Shown: one piece after another, positions 26,373-35,092 of the stretch
Numbering within the stretch: the stretch's first letter is position 1
Layout: every line of letters begins with the position of its first letter
Source of the DNA: Methylovorus glucosotrophus
GTDB taxonomy: Bacteria; Pseudomonadota; Gammaproteobacteria; Burkholderiales; Methylophilaceae
Reading direction: 5' to 3'
Assembly (NCBI RefSeq): GCF_009858335.1
Contig: NZ_VMSE01000001.1
Coordinates: forward strand, 620,001 to 684,000
Length of the DNA stretch: 64,000 nt
Position numbers and translations under genes: made by a program
The notes under the pieces: generated by a model
What the model saw: only the letters and a program-made list of their open reading frames with translations
Databases searched by the model: none
What the model was told of the DNA's origin: nothing

Positions 26373-27002
26373 TTACCGTTTCTGGAGGGCGCTCGTATTG
26401 ATATCCAGTTTAACGGCAGTTTGTTCGTCGGCTTTAACTACCATCGCTTTTTCAAAGAGGGCATTTTCGTTGCTTTGCGCGTAATGCCAGACAGCCAGGG
26501 TGTAAGGGCCGTTGGGCACATTGCTGAGGGTGGCTTTGCCGGTGCTGTCGCTCAAGGCGAAATAAGGCGTATCCACCACGCGAATGAAGGCCAGCATCTG
26601 GTCGTGGATATTGCAACCCAGCACCACCGTCCCCGCCTTGTCGAACACTACCGGTGTGCTGGGGACGCCAGAATACAGCTTCAGCTCAAAGGTTTTGGCG
26701 GGCGAGAAGGAATAAACATGATGTTTCACCTTGTCCCGATTGGGGAAGCTTACGCTGGTGCCGGTTTGCACTACGCTGACCAGCGGCAGAAACTGGCGGT
26801 TTTTCTGTTCGACGGCTGCGGTGCCTGGAACGGGCAAGGCGAGTTTGGTATTGGGTTCTGCCCATACCACGGCATCTGGCAGCGGGGTACCACTGGCATC
26901 GGTGACGGTGATGGTCAGCTCCGCTGCCCATGTGCTGTATGCAACAAGCAGGAATGCTACTGTCAGCAGCCTGAGGGAACGACGGAGAAGGGAAGGCTGC
27001 AT
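26373..27002 (-). CDS. Exported cupredoxin-like protein ('methylamine utilization' family)
   Basis: A 209-residue periplasmic protein with a signal peptide (cut near TWAAELT). The N-terminal half has an Ig-like/CNA-B-type strand pattern (TITVTDASGTPLPDAVVWAEP). The middle is plastocyanin-like. KHHVYSF and GCNIHDQM supply histidine, cysteine, histidine and methionine in the order used for a type 1 copper site. A C-terminal carboxypeptidase-regulatory-like strand set follows (GKATLSNVPNGPYTLAVWHY). Database names of the 'methylamine utilization' type are historical; no mau genes are present. It follows the globin gene by 18 bp and precedes the GGDEF-EAL gene by 15 bp. Confidence 0.82.
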   Translation of the reverse strand: MQPSLLRRSLRLLTVAFLLVAYSTWAAELTITVTDASGTPLPDAVVWAEPNTKLALPVPGTAAVEQKNRQFLPLVSVVQTGTSVSFPNRDKVKHHVYSFSPAKTFELKLYSGVPSTPVVFDKAGTVVLGCNIHDQMLAFIRVVDTPYFALSDSTGKATLSNVPNGPYTLAVWHYAQSNENALFEKAMVVKADEQTAVKLDINTSALQKR

Positions 27003-27020
27003 AGGGGATTCCTGACAGGG

Positions 27021-27458
27021 TTAATGCGCGACGATATCGCGTTTCATGGGCGCCAGTATTTTCAGCAGCTCGTTCTTTTCGCGTGTGCCCACGTGCTGGT
27101 GATCCAGCGCAGTGCGCATAGCATCCACCATCAGCTCAAATTCCGCATTGGTAATTCTGGCATCGGCATGCGCATTTTCCATGGTTTCACCTTCGTACTG
27201 ACAGCCGCCGCCGGTGAGTGAGCAAAGCTGTCTGACGATGCTCTCTTTCAGCACTGGCAGCTTGACGCCATCAAACGAGCGGCTGGTTTTGGGGTCCTGG
27301 CTGACCTTGTCTATGGTTTCATCGACCACCGCCGTCAACACCGCATTTCCGCCGATACGATCATACAGACTGCGCTCGGGCTTGACCGGGCTGCAGGCAC
27401 ATACAAAGGCGACTAAAAAGATGAGGCTGGCGATAGAGAATGGCTTCATGTTTTGCAT
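27021..27458 (-). CDS. Group 1 truncated-hemoglobin lipoprotein
   Basis: About 145 residues from ATG 27458 (a second ATG at 27449 is also possible; longer in-frame starts run into a direct repeat and lack a ribosome site). The leader SIASLIFLVAFVCACSPVK ends in a lipobox-like VCAC, so the protein is probably lipid-anchored in the periplasm. The globin domain has SLYDRIGGNAVLTAVVDETIDKV, and MENAHADARIT contains the expected proximal haem histidine. Most truncated hemoglobins are cytosolic, so export is notable. It is the first gene of a three-gene operon with the cupredoxin and GGDEF-EAL genes. Confidence 0.84.
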   Translation of the reverse strand: MQNMKPFSIASLIFLVAFVCACSPVKPERSLYDRIGGNAVLTAVVDETIDKVSQDPKTSRSFDGVKLPVLKESIVRQLCSLTGGGCQYEGETMENAHADARITNAEFELMVDAMRTALDHQHVGTREKNELLKILAPMKRDIVAH

Positions 27459-27470
27459 TTTATGCCGTAA

Positions 27471-27540
27471 CTGAAATGATGGATTTCGACGGGAATGCTG
27501 CCAATTCTGGCGCAGCACCAAGCCTGAAATGATGGATTTC
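27471..27540. repeat. 17-bp direct repeat in the globin/DUF3034 intergenic region
   Basis: CTGAAATGATGGATTTC occurs at 27471-27487 and again at 27524-27540, a 53-bp period (about five helical turns). It lies between the divergent globin operon and the DUF3034 gene. It could be paired regulator sites or a small duplication. Confidence 0.6.
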
Positions 27541-27599
27541 CCGTGTGTGATGCCTTGGCATCATAACGAATAATTAATTGTGTCGGATATTGAATAAGT

Positions 27600-28484
27600 A
27601 TGGTGCGTGAAAAAATGATGGCAAGACGATGGAAAAAATGGGGGATGTGCCTGTTGCTCAATCTGGCAATGGCTGGGCAAGCACAGGCGGGTGATCGTCT
27701 GCTGGCAACCGGTGGTGTCAGTCAGGTGGAGGGTTCTGGTGGCGGCGGGTTGGTGCCCTGGGCACTGATTTCAGGCTACAGCACCGACCAGCAGGTCAGC
27801 GCGACCGGCTTTTATACCGAGGCCCGCACGCGCGGCGGTTTTGATCTGAATGTGGTCGGGGTCAGCGTGGGCATTGCCAACCGGCTTGAGCTGTCGCTGT
27901 CTCAGCAGCATTTTGGCCTGGGCAGTACGGTGCACGGCGAGACCATACGCATGAATACGGCGGGCATCAAGCTGCGCCTGTTTGGCGATGCGGTGTATGA
28001 CCAGGATCGCTGGTGGCCGCAGGTGGCGGTGGGCATGCATCTCAAGCACAACGAGGATTTTGATCGCATTCCCACCGCGCTCGGCGCCAAGCATGCCAGC
28101 GGGACAGATTTTTATGTCGCCGCCACCAAGCTGTATCTGGACGCTGTGGGGGGACATAACCTGCTGCTGGGGGCGACCTTGCAGGCGACCAAGGCCAATC
28201 AGTTTGGCCTGCTGGGTTTTGGCGGCGACCGCCATGATGATTACCGTGCGCAGCTGGGGGTGTCAGCCGCGGTGATGCTCACCGACCGCACGCTGCTGGG
28301 GGCCGAGTATCGCAGCAAGCCCAATAATCTCAGCGTGTATCGCGAAGACGACGCCAAGGATATCTTCCTCACCTGGTTTGCCCACCGCAACTTCTCGATT
28401 ACCGCAGCCTATTTGGATCTGGGCCGCATCGCCGACAAGGATAACCAGACCGGCTGGTACCTGTCGGGTCAGCTCGGGTTCTAA
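27600..28484 (+). CDS. DUF3034 outer-membrane beta-barrel protein
   Basis: A protein of about 290 residues with a signal peptide (LLLNLAMAGQAQAGD) and strand-rich, aromatic-ended repeats closing in phenylalanine (YLSGQLGF), as in outer-membrane barrels. It matches DUF3034: LLATGGVSQVEGSGGGGLVPWALISGYST and LSLSQQHFGLG, then LRLFGDAVYDQDRWWPQVAVG. ATG 27600 and ATG 27618 are both possible; neither has a convincing ribosome site. It is divergent from the globin-cupredoxin-GGDEF/EAL operon across a short region with a direct repeat, suggesting joint control. No transport or enzymatic function is known for the family. Confidence 0.82.
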   Translation: MVREKMMARRWKKWGMCLLLNLAMAGQAQAGDRLLATGGVSQVEGSGGGGLVPWALISGYSTDQQVSATGFYTEARTRGGFDLNVVGVSVGIANRLELSLSQQHFGLGSTVHGETIRMNTAGIKLRLFGDAVYDQDRWWPQVAVGMHLKHNEDFDRIPTALGAKHASGTDFYVAATKLYLDAVGGHNLLLGATLQATKANQFGLLGFGGDRHDDYRAQLGVSAAVMLTDRTLLGAEYRSKPNNLSVYREDDAKDIFLTWFAHRNFSITAAYLDLGRIADKDNQTGWYLSGQLGF

Positions 28485-28503
28485 GTCCCAGCCATGAAAA
28501 AGC

Positions 28504-29559
28504 TCAAGGCGCCGGATTCATGTAGGTAAGATGCAGCGCCTCGATTTCCTGCAGGATCTCCTGGCTTAAGCGGGTTTGCCAGGCGGCAATATTTTCCTGC
28601 AGCTGGGTCATGCTGGTGGCGCCAATGATGGTGCTGCTGACAAACCAGCGCTGATAGACAAACGCCAGCGCCAGCTGCGTGGGGGTCAGGCCATGGCGGC
28701 GTGCCAGTGCGGCGTAAGCGGCGCTAGCCGGGCCGACATTCGGTTTTTTGTAGCGCTGGGCGTAGCCCAGAAACATGGTGACCCGGCCCACGGCTTGCGG
28801 GTCATCAATATATTTGCCGGTGAGGTGACCAAACGCCAGGGGCGAGTAGGCCAGCAGGCCGACGTTTTCGCGATACAGCACTTCGGTCATGCCGAATTCC
28901 ATGCCGCGGTTGATCAGGTTGTAGCAGTTTTGCACCGTCGCCACGCGCGGCAGATCGTATTCCTTGGCAATACGCAGAAACTCCATCAACCCCCAGGGCT
29001 GCTCGTTAGACAGCCCGATGTAGCGGATTTTGCCTTCTTTCACCAGCTCGGCCAGCGTTTCCAGCTGGTTGCGTATGCTTACCCATTCCTTTTGCTGGCC
29101 GTTTTCAAACTCCTGGGCGGGGTCGAATTGATACTGACCAAACATCGGCACATTGCGCTCAGGCCAGTGCAGCTGGTAAAGATCAATATAGTCGGTTTGC
29201 ATGCGCTGCAAAGAGCCCTCAATGGCGGCGCGGATGTTGGCGCGATCCAGCGATGGCGGGCCGCCGCGTATCCAGCCCAGGCCGCGCCGGGGGCCTGCCA
29301 CCTTGCCACTCAGAATAATCTTGTCGCGCGGCTGGTGTTTCAGCCAGTTGCCCACCATGGTTTCGGTGCGCGTGTAGGTTTCGGCCTTGGGCGGCACCGG
29401 ATACATCTCGGCGGTATCAATGAAATTGATGCCCTGGGCGATGGCGTAATCCAGCTGCTGATGCGCCTCGGCCTCGGTGTTCTGGTCGCCATAGGTCATG
29501 GTGCCCAGGCAGATGGGCGAAACGTGCAGGTCGGTGTGGGCGAGTGGGCGTAATTGCAT
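28504..29559 (-). CDS. tas: NADP(H)-dependent aldo-keto reductase, Tas-like
   Basis: A 351-residue TIM-barrel oxidoreductase closely following E. coli Tas in length and motifs: LGTMTYGDQNTEAEAHQQLDYAIAQGINFIDTAEMYPVPP, LSGKVAGP, DYIDLYQLHWPERN, IRYIGLSNEQPWGLM and the C-terminal LGATSMTQL-like IIGATSMTQLQENI. Catalytic Asp, Tyr, Lys and His are all at family positions (FIDTAEMY, SGKVA, LHWP). The natural substrate of Tas is not established. It converges with the DUF3034 gene across about 20 bp. Confidence 0.9.
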   Translation of the reverse strand: MQLRPLAHTDLHVSPICLGTMTYGDQNTEAEAHQQLDYAIAQGINFIDTAEMYPVPPKAETYTRTETMVGNWLKHQPRDKIILSGKVAGPRRGLGWIRGGPPSLDRANIRAAIEGSLQRMQTDYIDLYQLHWPERNVPMFGQYQFDPAQEFENGQQKEWVSIRNQLETLAELVKEGKIRYIGLSNEQPWGLMEFLRIAKEYDLPRVATVQNCYNLINRGMEFGMTEVLYRENVGLLAYSPLAFGHLTGKYIDDPQAVGRVTMFLGYAQRYKKPNVGPASAAYAALARRHGLTPTQLALAFVYQRWFVSSTIIGATSMTQLQENIAAWQTRLSQEILQEIEALHLTYMNPAP

Positions 29560-29696
29560 GGGATATGGGCGCGTTGCGTAAAAACCAAAGTGTACGTCAA
29601 TTTGCGTAGAAAGCTGAAACCGGGCCGGTCACGGGTTGTTGCCCGCAGGGTGGGTGAGTATGATGCTAGTTCTGTTCAAATCTGCTGATCAATCTC

Positions 29697-30425
29697 ATGA
29701 CTTATTGTGTTGCCCTGCTGCTGGATGAAGGTCTGGTGTTTGCCTCGGATACCCGCACCAATGCTGGTGTGGATCAGGTTGCCATCTTCCCCAAGATGAA
29801 TATTTTTGAAGTGCCGGGCGAGCGGGTGATCACCTTGCTGACGGCGGGCAATCTGGCGATCACGCAAGCCGTGGTCAATCGCCTGCGCGAAGCCATCAAG
29901 GCCGAAGACGGTGCACACCTCAATAATGTCAGCAGCATGTTTGAGGCCGCCCAGCTGGTGGGCGATGTCATGCGCGAAGTGTTTGAGCGCGATGCCGAGC
30001 ATCTCAAGAACCACAATACCGATTTCAATGCCAGCATCCTGCTGGGCGGCCAGATCCAGGGTGAAAAGCCCAGACTCTTCAATATCTACGCCGCCGGCAA
30101 CTTTATTGAAAGCTGTCGCGAAACCCCGTATTTCCAGATTGGCGAAACCAAGTACGGCAAACCCATCATTGACCGCGTAGTGAAGTACAACAGCGACATG
30201 ATGGATGCAGTGAAGTGCGTGCTGATCTCGTTCGATTCCACCATCCGCAGCAATATCTCGGTGGCGGCGCCTATCGACCTCATGCTGTATCGCGTCGATA
30301 GCCTTAACGCCAACTGTCGCCAGCGCATAGAAGAAAAAGACCCGTACTACGCCACCATCCGTCAGGGCTGGTCGGAAGGCCTGAAATCCGTCTTCAGCGG
30401 CTTGCCCAGTCCAGACTGGTGCTAG
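29697..30425 (+). CDS. Anbu-type proteasome homologue (BPH)
   Basis: A 242-residue N-terminal-nucleophile hydrolase related to HslV and the 20S beta subunit. After removal of Met1 the second residue is threonine (MTYCVALLLDEGLVFASDTRTNAG). Aspartate 18 and lysine 33 (FPKMNIF) complete the catalytic set, and FINSCRETPYFQIGETKYGKPIIDRV-type sequence is typical of the Anbu branch. Anbu proteins form ring or spiral assemblies; peptidase activity is disputed. The usual partners (alpha-E, transglutaminase, ATP-grasp genes) are not adjacent, and no unfoldase is present, so it is an isolated copy. Confidence 0.87.
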   Translation: MTYCVALLLDEGLVFASDTRTNAGVDQVAIFPKMNIFEVPGERVITLLTAGNLAITQAVVNRLREAIKAEDGAHLNNVSSMFEAAQLVGDVMREVFERDAEHLKNHNTDFNASILLGGQIQGEKPRLFNIYAAGNFIESCRETPYFQIGETKYGKPIIDRVVKYNSDMMDAVKCVLISFDSTIRSNISVAAPIDLMLYRVDSLNANCRQRIEEKDPYYATIRQGWSEGLKSVFSGLPSPDWC

Positions 30426-30432
30426 TGCTCGC

Positions 30433-31188
30433 TTACGCGGTATCCGGCATGTGCCAGGGCAGGTAGCCTGACTTCACCATCTGCAGCTTGTTCTCGTGCA
30501 GATGATATCGACACACGGGAAACAGGCCTCCTGCAATCTCGGCGCTGGCATATACGGCCAGCGTGATCGTGTTTATTTCCAGTGATATTTCCGGCAATGC
30601 CAATCCGGCAAGTTTCTGCTGCACGTCGTTCATGGGGAGGCGCCGACGGTAAAACCCCGCCGTGATATGCGGCACGTAAGACTGTGTTTCGGCCGCGCGC
30701 AGTCTGGCGCGCATCGCGTGCAAGGGTTCGATGTCGCCTTTCAATCCCAGGTAAGCCGCGGTGGTAAAGCTGTCAGCCGCCCCCGTGCTCAGCTGCAGCG
30801 AGGCGGGCGATGAAGTCTGCAAACCGGCGATGTCGCGATGAAAGTCAGCCTCGGTGTAGCTGTGCGCGTCCGTGGCATAGGCTTGCGGAAAACCGCACAC
30901 CGCCAGCGTGATATGCGGCTGGCGCCGATAGTCCGGCAGCAGCCAGTCGCCCAGATGGCGGCGCATCGCGCTGATGTGGGCGCGCATCTCTGCCGTATCC
31001 GCCTCCACTATCCATACCGCATAAAACGGTCGGCCCAGATGCCAGCGTACAAAGTTATCAGCGCGGCAGGCGGTGGTGTGCGAGGCCATCTCCTCAATGC
31101 TCGTTGTACTGATGATGTCTGCGGCAGTTGAACTCAAGATAATGGCGCTGTCTGATGGCATGCGAAGGCGGATGTGTGGATATCGCAA
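30433..31188 (-). CDS. 2H phosphoesterase (2'-5' RNA ligase-like)
   Basis: A protein of up to 251 residues whose core carries the two H-x-T motifs of the 2H phosphoesterase superfamily: PHITLAVCGF and PHITAGFY, about 85 residues apart. Members act on cyclic or 2'-5' RNA phosphodiesters. The first 33 residues look unlike the family, and ATG 31089 (MASHTTACRADNFVRWHLGRP) may be the real start. The C terminus (YHLHENKLQMVKSGYLPW) is ordinary. It is 4 bp upstream-adjacent to nothing rightward; the SRPBCC gene ends 4 bp before its start on the same strand, so the two may be cotranscribed. Confidence 0.8.
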   Translation of the reverse strand: MRYPHIRLRMPSDSAIILSSTAADIISTTSIEEMASHTTACRADNFVRWHLGRPFYAVWIVEADTAEMRAHISAMRRHLGDWLLPDYRRQPHITLAVCGFPQAYATDAHSYTEADFHRDIAGLQTSSPASLQLSTGAADSFTTAAYLGLKGDIEPLHAMRARLRAAETQSYVPHITAGFYRRRLPMNDVQQKLAGLALPEISLEINTITLAVYASAEIAGGLFPVCRYHLHENKLQMVKSGYLPWHMPDTA

Positions 31189-31192
31189 GGCC

Positions 31193-31603
31193 TCACGCAG
31201 CGTGTGCTTCGAGCAGGCTTTTCAGGTTGGCAAGGTCGCGCAGCACCCAGGCCTCGTCTTCGGCAAATTGTTCATCACTGATGCCGGGCTGGCGAAACAG
31301 GGTGAACATCAGCTCGGCGGCATTGCCGTTGGCGATCACCCGCATGGGGATGTAGATCTCGTTATCGTCATCCGGGTAAACCCAGTGGTCGAGCACGCCA
31401 TGGTCATTCGCTTCGCAAAAACATATACGGATAGGACCTTCCGGTCCGTCCGCCACCCAGTCATCCTGCACCCGGCGGATGCCACGGCCCAGCCCGGTGG
31501 CCCATGCAGAAAGATTCTCCGGTTGTGCCGCAAAGCGGTAGACCTCTTGCCATGGCCGCTGGATCACGATGCTGATAATGCAGGAAAGCGTGGCTGTGCT
31601 CAT
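31193..31603 (-). CDS. SRPBCC (START-like) protein
   Basis: A 136-residue cytosolic protein with the SRPBCC/polyketide-cyclase pattern: an initial strand (SCIISIVIQRPWQEVYRFAAQPENLSAWA), a central beta sheet and a long C-terminal helix (DEAWVLRDLANLKSLLEAH). The family binds hydrophobic ligands. The sequence does not indicate which ligand. It runs directly into the 2H phosphoesterase gene, with 4 bp between them, and shares its strand. Confidence 0.8.
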   Translation of the reverse strand: MSTATLSCIISIVIQRPWQEVYRFAAQPENLSAWATGLGRGIRRVQDDWVADGPEGPIRICFCEANDHGVLDHWVYPDDDNEIYIPMRVIANGNAAELMFTLFRQPGISDEQFAEDEAWVLRDLANLKSLLEAHAA

Positions 31604-31718
31604 GAGAAAACCCTTGGGGTTGATGAGGACGGATCAATATAATACTACCTTGGGTCAGCCGCCCGCCTGGGCGATTGCACCTGATTTTATGAGCACCTCT
31701 TTTTTCTGAAAGTTCGGC

Positions 31719-33677
31719 TTGAGCGATCTGGATTCTGTTTTTTCCCTTGAAGGTCCGCTGGCTGCCAGCATTCCCGGCTACCGCACCCGCGTGCAGCAGC
31801 TGGAAATGGCCAAGGCCATTGAAGAAGCCATCAAGCTGGGTCGCCAGCTGGTGGCCGAAGCGGGCACGGGGACCGGCAAAACCTTTGCCTATCTGGTGCC
31901 CGCTCTGCTCTCCGGTGGCAAGGTCATTGTGTCGACTGGCACCAAAACCCTGCAGGATCAGCTGTTCAATCGCGATCTGCCCGCCGTGCGCGATGCGCTC
32001 AAGGTGCCCGTGACCGTCGCCATGCTCAAGGGCCGCGCCAATTATGTCTGCCACTTTCACCTTGAACGCGCCATGAACGAGGGGCGATTTATCTCGCGTG
32101 AAGATGCCAATTATGTGCACAAGATTCGCGCCTTTGCCGACAACAGCTCCACCGGCGACAAAAGCGAGCTGACCGATGTGCCGGAAAACGCCACCATCTG
32201 GCCCGCGGTGACTTCCACCCGCGATAACTGCATGGGGCAGGAGTGCGCTTTTTACAAGGAATGTTTTGTCATGGAAGCGCGCAAGCGCGCGCTGGCTGCC
32301 GATGTGGTGGTGGTCAACCATCACCTGTTTTTTGCCGATGTGATGCTGCGCGATGAAGGCGTAGCCGAACTGTTGCCCAGCGCCAATACCGTGATTTTTG
32401 ACGAGGCACACCAGCTGCCGGAAGTCGCCGGGCTGTTTTTTGGTGAAGATGTTTCCACCAGTCAGCTGATGGAGCTGGCACGCGATGCCCATGCCGAATA
32501 CATCACCACCGCCAAGGATTGCACCGCCTTGCCCGAAGCCACCGCTGCGCTGGAAAAAGCCGTGCGCGATTTTCGGCTGGTGTTCAGTTTTGAAGGCAGC
32601 CGCATGCCGGTGCAAAAAGCCCAGGCGCTTAAAAACTTTGATTCGGCCTACGCCACCATGCAGGAAAAGCTCAATGTGCTGGCGCAAGTGCTGGAAAGCC
32701 AGGCCGAGCGCGACCCTGCCATTGAAAACTGCTGGCAGCGTGGTCTGGCCCTGCAGCAAAAACTGCAAGCCTGGCAAAAAGCCGACAACGCCAACCTTGT
32801 GCGCTGGGTGGAAGTCTTCAGCCAATCCGTGCAGTTGCATGCCACACCGCTTTCCGTGGCGGAAGGCTTTGGCAAGCAGCTGAACGCCCAGCCGCGCGCC
32901 TGGATATTCACCTCGGCCACGCTCGCCGTCAAAAGCGATTTCAGCCACTACCTTGGCCAGATGGGCCTGCAAGAAGCTACCACCGGCTACTGGAACAGCC
33001 CGTTTGATTATGGCCAGCAAGCCCTGCTCTATGTGCCGAATGGCATGCCGGAGCCCAACAGCCCCGGCTACAGCGCCGCCGTTGCGGCCGCCGCCTTGCC
33101 GGTGATCCGCGCCAGCCGTGGCCGCGCCTTTGTGCTGAGCACCAGCCTGCGTGCCATGCGCGAAATCCATGCCCTGCTCAAGGATGCTTTCTCAAGCGAA
33201 GGCATGGAATATCCGTTGCTCATGCAGGGCGAAAGCGCCCGTACCGAACTGCTGGACCGCTTTCGCGCCCTGGGCAACGCCGTGCTGGTGGGCTCGCAAA
33301 GCTTCTGGGAAGGCGTGGATGTCCGCGGCGAAGCCTTGAGCGCCGTCATTATCGACAAGCTGCCCTTCGCTCCGCCCGATGACCCGGTGCTCGCTGCGCG
33401 CATCGACAAAATGAACGCCGAAGGCCGCAATGCCTTTATGGAATACCAGCTGCCGTATTCCGTGATCACCCTCAAGCAAGGCGCCGGCCGCCTGATCCGC
33501 GACGAAGCCGACCGCGGCGTGCTGATGATCTGCGACCCCAGGCTGATCGCCAAACACTACGGCCGCCGTATCTGGCAAAGCCTGCCCCCTTTCAAGCGCA
33601 CGCGGGATATTGCCGAGGTGGAGGCGTTTTTTGAGCAGGCTGCAGACGATGCGCTCGCAGAGGCTGGCAAAGCCTGA
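31719..33677 (+). CDS. yoaA: DinG/YoaA-family iron-sulfur DNA helicase
   Basis: A 652-residue XPD-like superfamily 2 helicase starting at TTG 31719. Walker A is in AEAGTGTGKTFAYLVPAL, and four cysteines (YVCHF and DNCMGQECAFYKECF) can hold a 4Fe-4S cluster. Walker B is FDEAHQLPE. The C-terminal half has ATLAVKSDFSHYLGQMGL, VLSTSLRAM, LVGSQSFWEGVDVRGEALSAVIIDKLPF and the motif VI-like TLKQGAGRLIRDEADRG. Such helicases resolve replication blocks and in E. coli YoaA works with HolC. The length and absence of an exonuclease domain favour YoaA over other DinG types. Confidence 0.9.
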   Translation: MSDLDSVFSLEGPLAASIPGYRTRVQQLEMAKAIEEAIKLGRQLVAEAGTGTGKTFAYLVPALLSGGKVIVSTGTKTLQDQLFNRDLPAVRDALKVPVTVAMLKGRANYVCHFHLERAMNEGRFISREDANYVHKIRAFADNSSTGDKSELTDVPENATIWPAVTSTRDNCMGQECAFYKECFVMEARKRALAADVVVVNHHLFFADVMLRDEGVAELLPSANTVIFDEAHQLPEVAGLFFGEDVSTSQLMELARDAHAEYITTAKDCTALPEATAALEKAVRDFRLVFSFEGSRMPVQKAQALKNFDSAYATMQEKLNVLAQVLESQAERDPAIENCWQRGLALQQKLQAWQKADNANLVRWVEVFSQSVQLHATPLSVAEGFGKQLNAQPRAWIFTSATLAVKSDFSHYLGQMGLQEATTGYWNSPFDYGQQALLYVPNGMPEPNSPGYSAAVAAAALPVIRASRGRAFVLSTSLRAMREIHALLKDAFSSEGMEYPLLMQGESARTELLDRFRALGNAVLVGSQSFWEGVDVRGEALSAVIIDKLPFAPPDDPVLAARIDKMNAEGRNAFMEYQLPYSVITLKQGAGRLIRDEADRGVLMICDPRLIAKHYGRRIWQSLPPFKRTRDIAEVEAFFEQAADDALAEAGKA

Positions 33678-33685
33678 CTTCAGGG

Positions 33686-34618
33686 TTAGGCCATCTTCCA
33701 CTCCTCCGGCATCACCTCTACCAGATAATCCACAAACACCCGCAGCTTGTGGGTCATGGCGTGCTTGTCCTGATAGCTCACATAAAAATCCAGCGGTTCA
33801 ATATCGGCGGTCACGGCGCCTTCGCTGGTTGCATGCCCGGTAAACAAGGCTTCCAGCTGGCCGCTGTCGATCAGCGGTTGGGCGACGAAAGCGCCCAGGC
33901 GGGCAATGCCTGCACCACCCACCGCGAGGCGGGCGAGGGCGTCGATGTCATTGCTGTTGACGGTGGGGGTGATGTCTGGCTCGAAGCGCAAGCCATCGCG
34001 CAGAAAGCCCCAGCCCAGCATGCGGCCACTGGCGGGCACGCGAAACGTCAGGCAGGCGTGGTGCGATAGCTCTTCAGGCTGGGTAGGGCGTCCGGCACGG
34101 GCGAGGTAGTCGGGCGATGCGCAAAACAGGATGGGCACGCGGGCAATATGGCGCGCGATCATGCCGGGCTCCAGTTGCTGCTTGAAGCGGATGCTGATGT
34201 CGATGTTTTCGGTGATGTGGTCGATGGGGTTATCGGTCGTGATGAGTTCGACCGAGATGCGCGGATAGCGGCGCATGAAGGGCGGAATCATGTCGGCAAT
34301 GACATTGCGACCAAATGCGGCCGAGCAGGCGATGCGCAGGCGACCTTGCGGTTCGCCCTGAAATTCGGTGATGCTGGATTTGGCGAGCTCCAGATCGCGC
34401 AGAATATCTTTCACGGCGTTGTAGTAAAGCTGTCCGGCGTCCGTCAGCGCCATGCTGCGGGTGGAGCGGCTGAGCAGGCGTATGCCCAGCGTGGTTTCCA
34501 GCCGCTGAATATTCTGGCTGGCGGCCGCCGCCGTAATGCCGATCTGGCGGGCGCCAGCGGCAATGCTGCCGTGCTCCACGGCGCGGACAAAGGTCTCGAT
34601 GCTGCGCAGGGTATCCAT
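33686..34618 (-). CDS. LysR-family transcriptional regulator
   Basis: A 310-residue LysR regulator with the N-terminal winged helix (SIETFVRAVEHGSIAAGARQIGITAAAASQNIQRLETTLGIRLLSRSTRSMALTDAG) and a periplasmic-binding-like effector domain from about residue 90. It is divergent from the DUF2798 gene and the dehydrogenase and DUF202 genes beyond it. By the usual logic of the family, these may be its targets. The effector is unknown. Confidence 0.92.
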   Translation of the reverse strand: MDTLRSIETFVRAVEHGSIAAGARQIGITAAAASQNIQRLETTLGIRLLSRSTRSMALTDAGQLYYNAVKDILRDLELAKSSITEFQGEPQGRLRIACSAAFGRNVIADMIPPFMRRYPRISVELITTDNPIDHITENIDISIRFKQQLEPGMIARHIARVPILFCASPDYLARAGRPTQPEELSHHACLTFRVPASGRMLGWGFLRDGLRFEPDITPTVNSNDIDALARLAVGGAGIARLGAFVAQPLIDSGQLEALFTGHATSEGAVTADIEPLDFYVSYQDKHAMTHKLRVFVDYLVEVMPEEWKMA

Positions 34619-34753
34619 AATCTATTGGCTGCCAATATTGATATGATTCGATAGTTTATCTTGCGAATGTAACAAGCTCCAGCTATCTATTGCGCGGGCA
34701 GGCTTTGCGATAAAGTGGCATCAACAGTGCAGCATTAATGGAAAGGAAAGATC

Positions 34754-35020
34754 ATGCAAGATATTCAAATCAAGGCGCAGCGCCTGCCTAAAATTCCAGC
34801 GCGTTATACCCCCGTGGCTTTTGCCTTTTACATGGCGGGCATCATGGCCTTGCTGATGTCGTTCGTCATTGTGGCCATCAATGGCGGCATAGGGCATCAC
34901 TATATCGCCAGCGTATTCCACGCTTACTCGATGGCGATGCCGGTGGCTTTCTGCTGTGTACTGATGGTACGTCCGGTCGTGGTGAAGCTGGTGGCGCTGA
35001 CGGTGGCCCCGCCTGCCTGA
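34754..35020 (+). CDS. DUF2798 small membrane protein
   Basis: An 88-residue protein with two hydrophobic helices (residues 20-43 and 50-80) separated by GGIGHHYIASVFHAYSMAMPVAF, typical of DUF2798. Family members are inner-membrane proteins of unknown function. GGAAAGG lies before the ATG. It is divergent from the LysR gene and 72 bp before the dehydrogenase. Confidence 0.85.
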   Translation: MQDIQIKAQRLPKIPARYTPVAFAFYMAGIMALLMSFVIVAINGGIGHHYIASVFHAYSMAMPVAFCCVLMVRPVVVKLVALTVAPPA

Positions 35021-35092
35021 GAATTTCGGGTGTGACGTTTGCACAGAACCATGGTCAGACACGCCATGGGATTAACATGAAGGAATGATGAG

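Noticed and set aside
31461..33170. A 569-codon minus-strand frame opposite the DinG/YoaA helicase
   Set aside because: It lies wholly opposite helicase coding sequence, is glycine/histidine-rich without motifs, and has no ribosome site.
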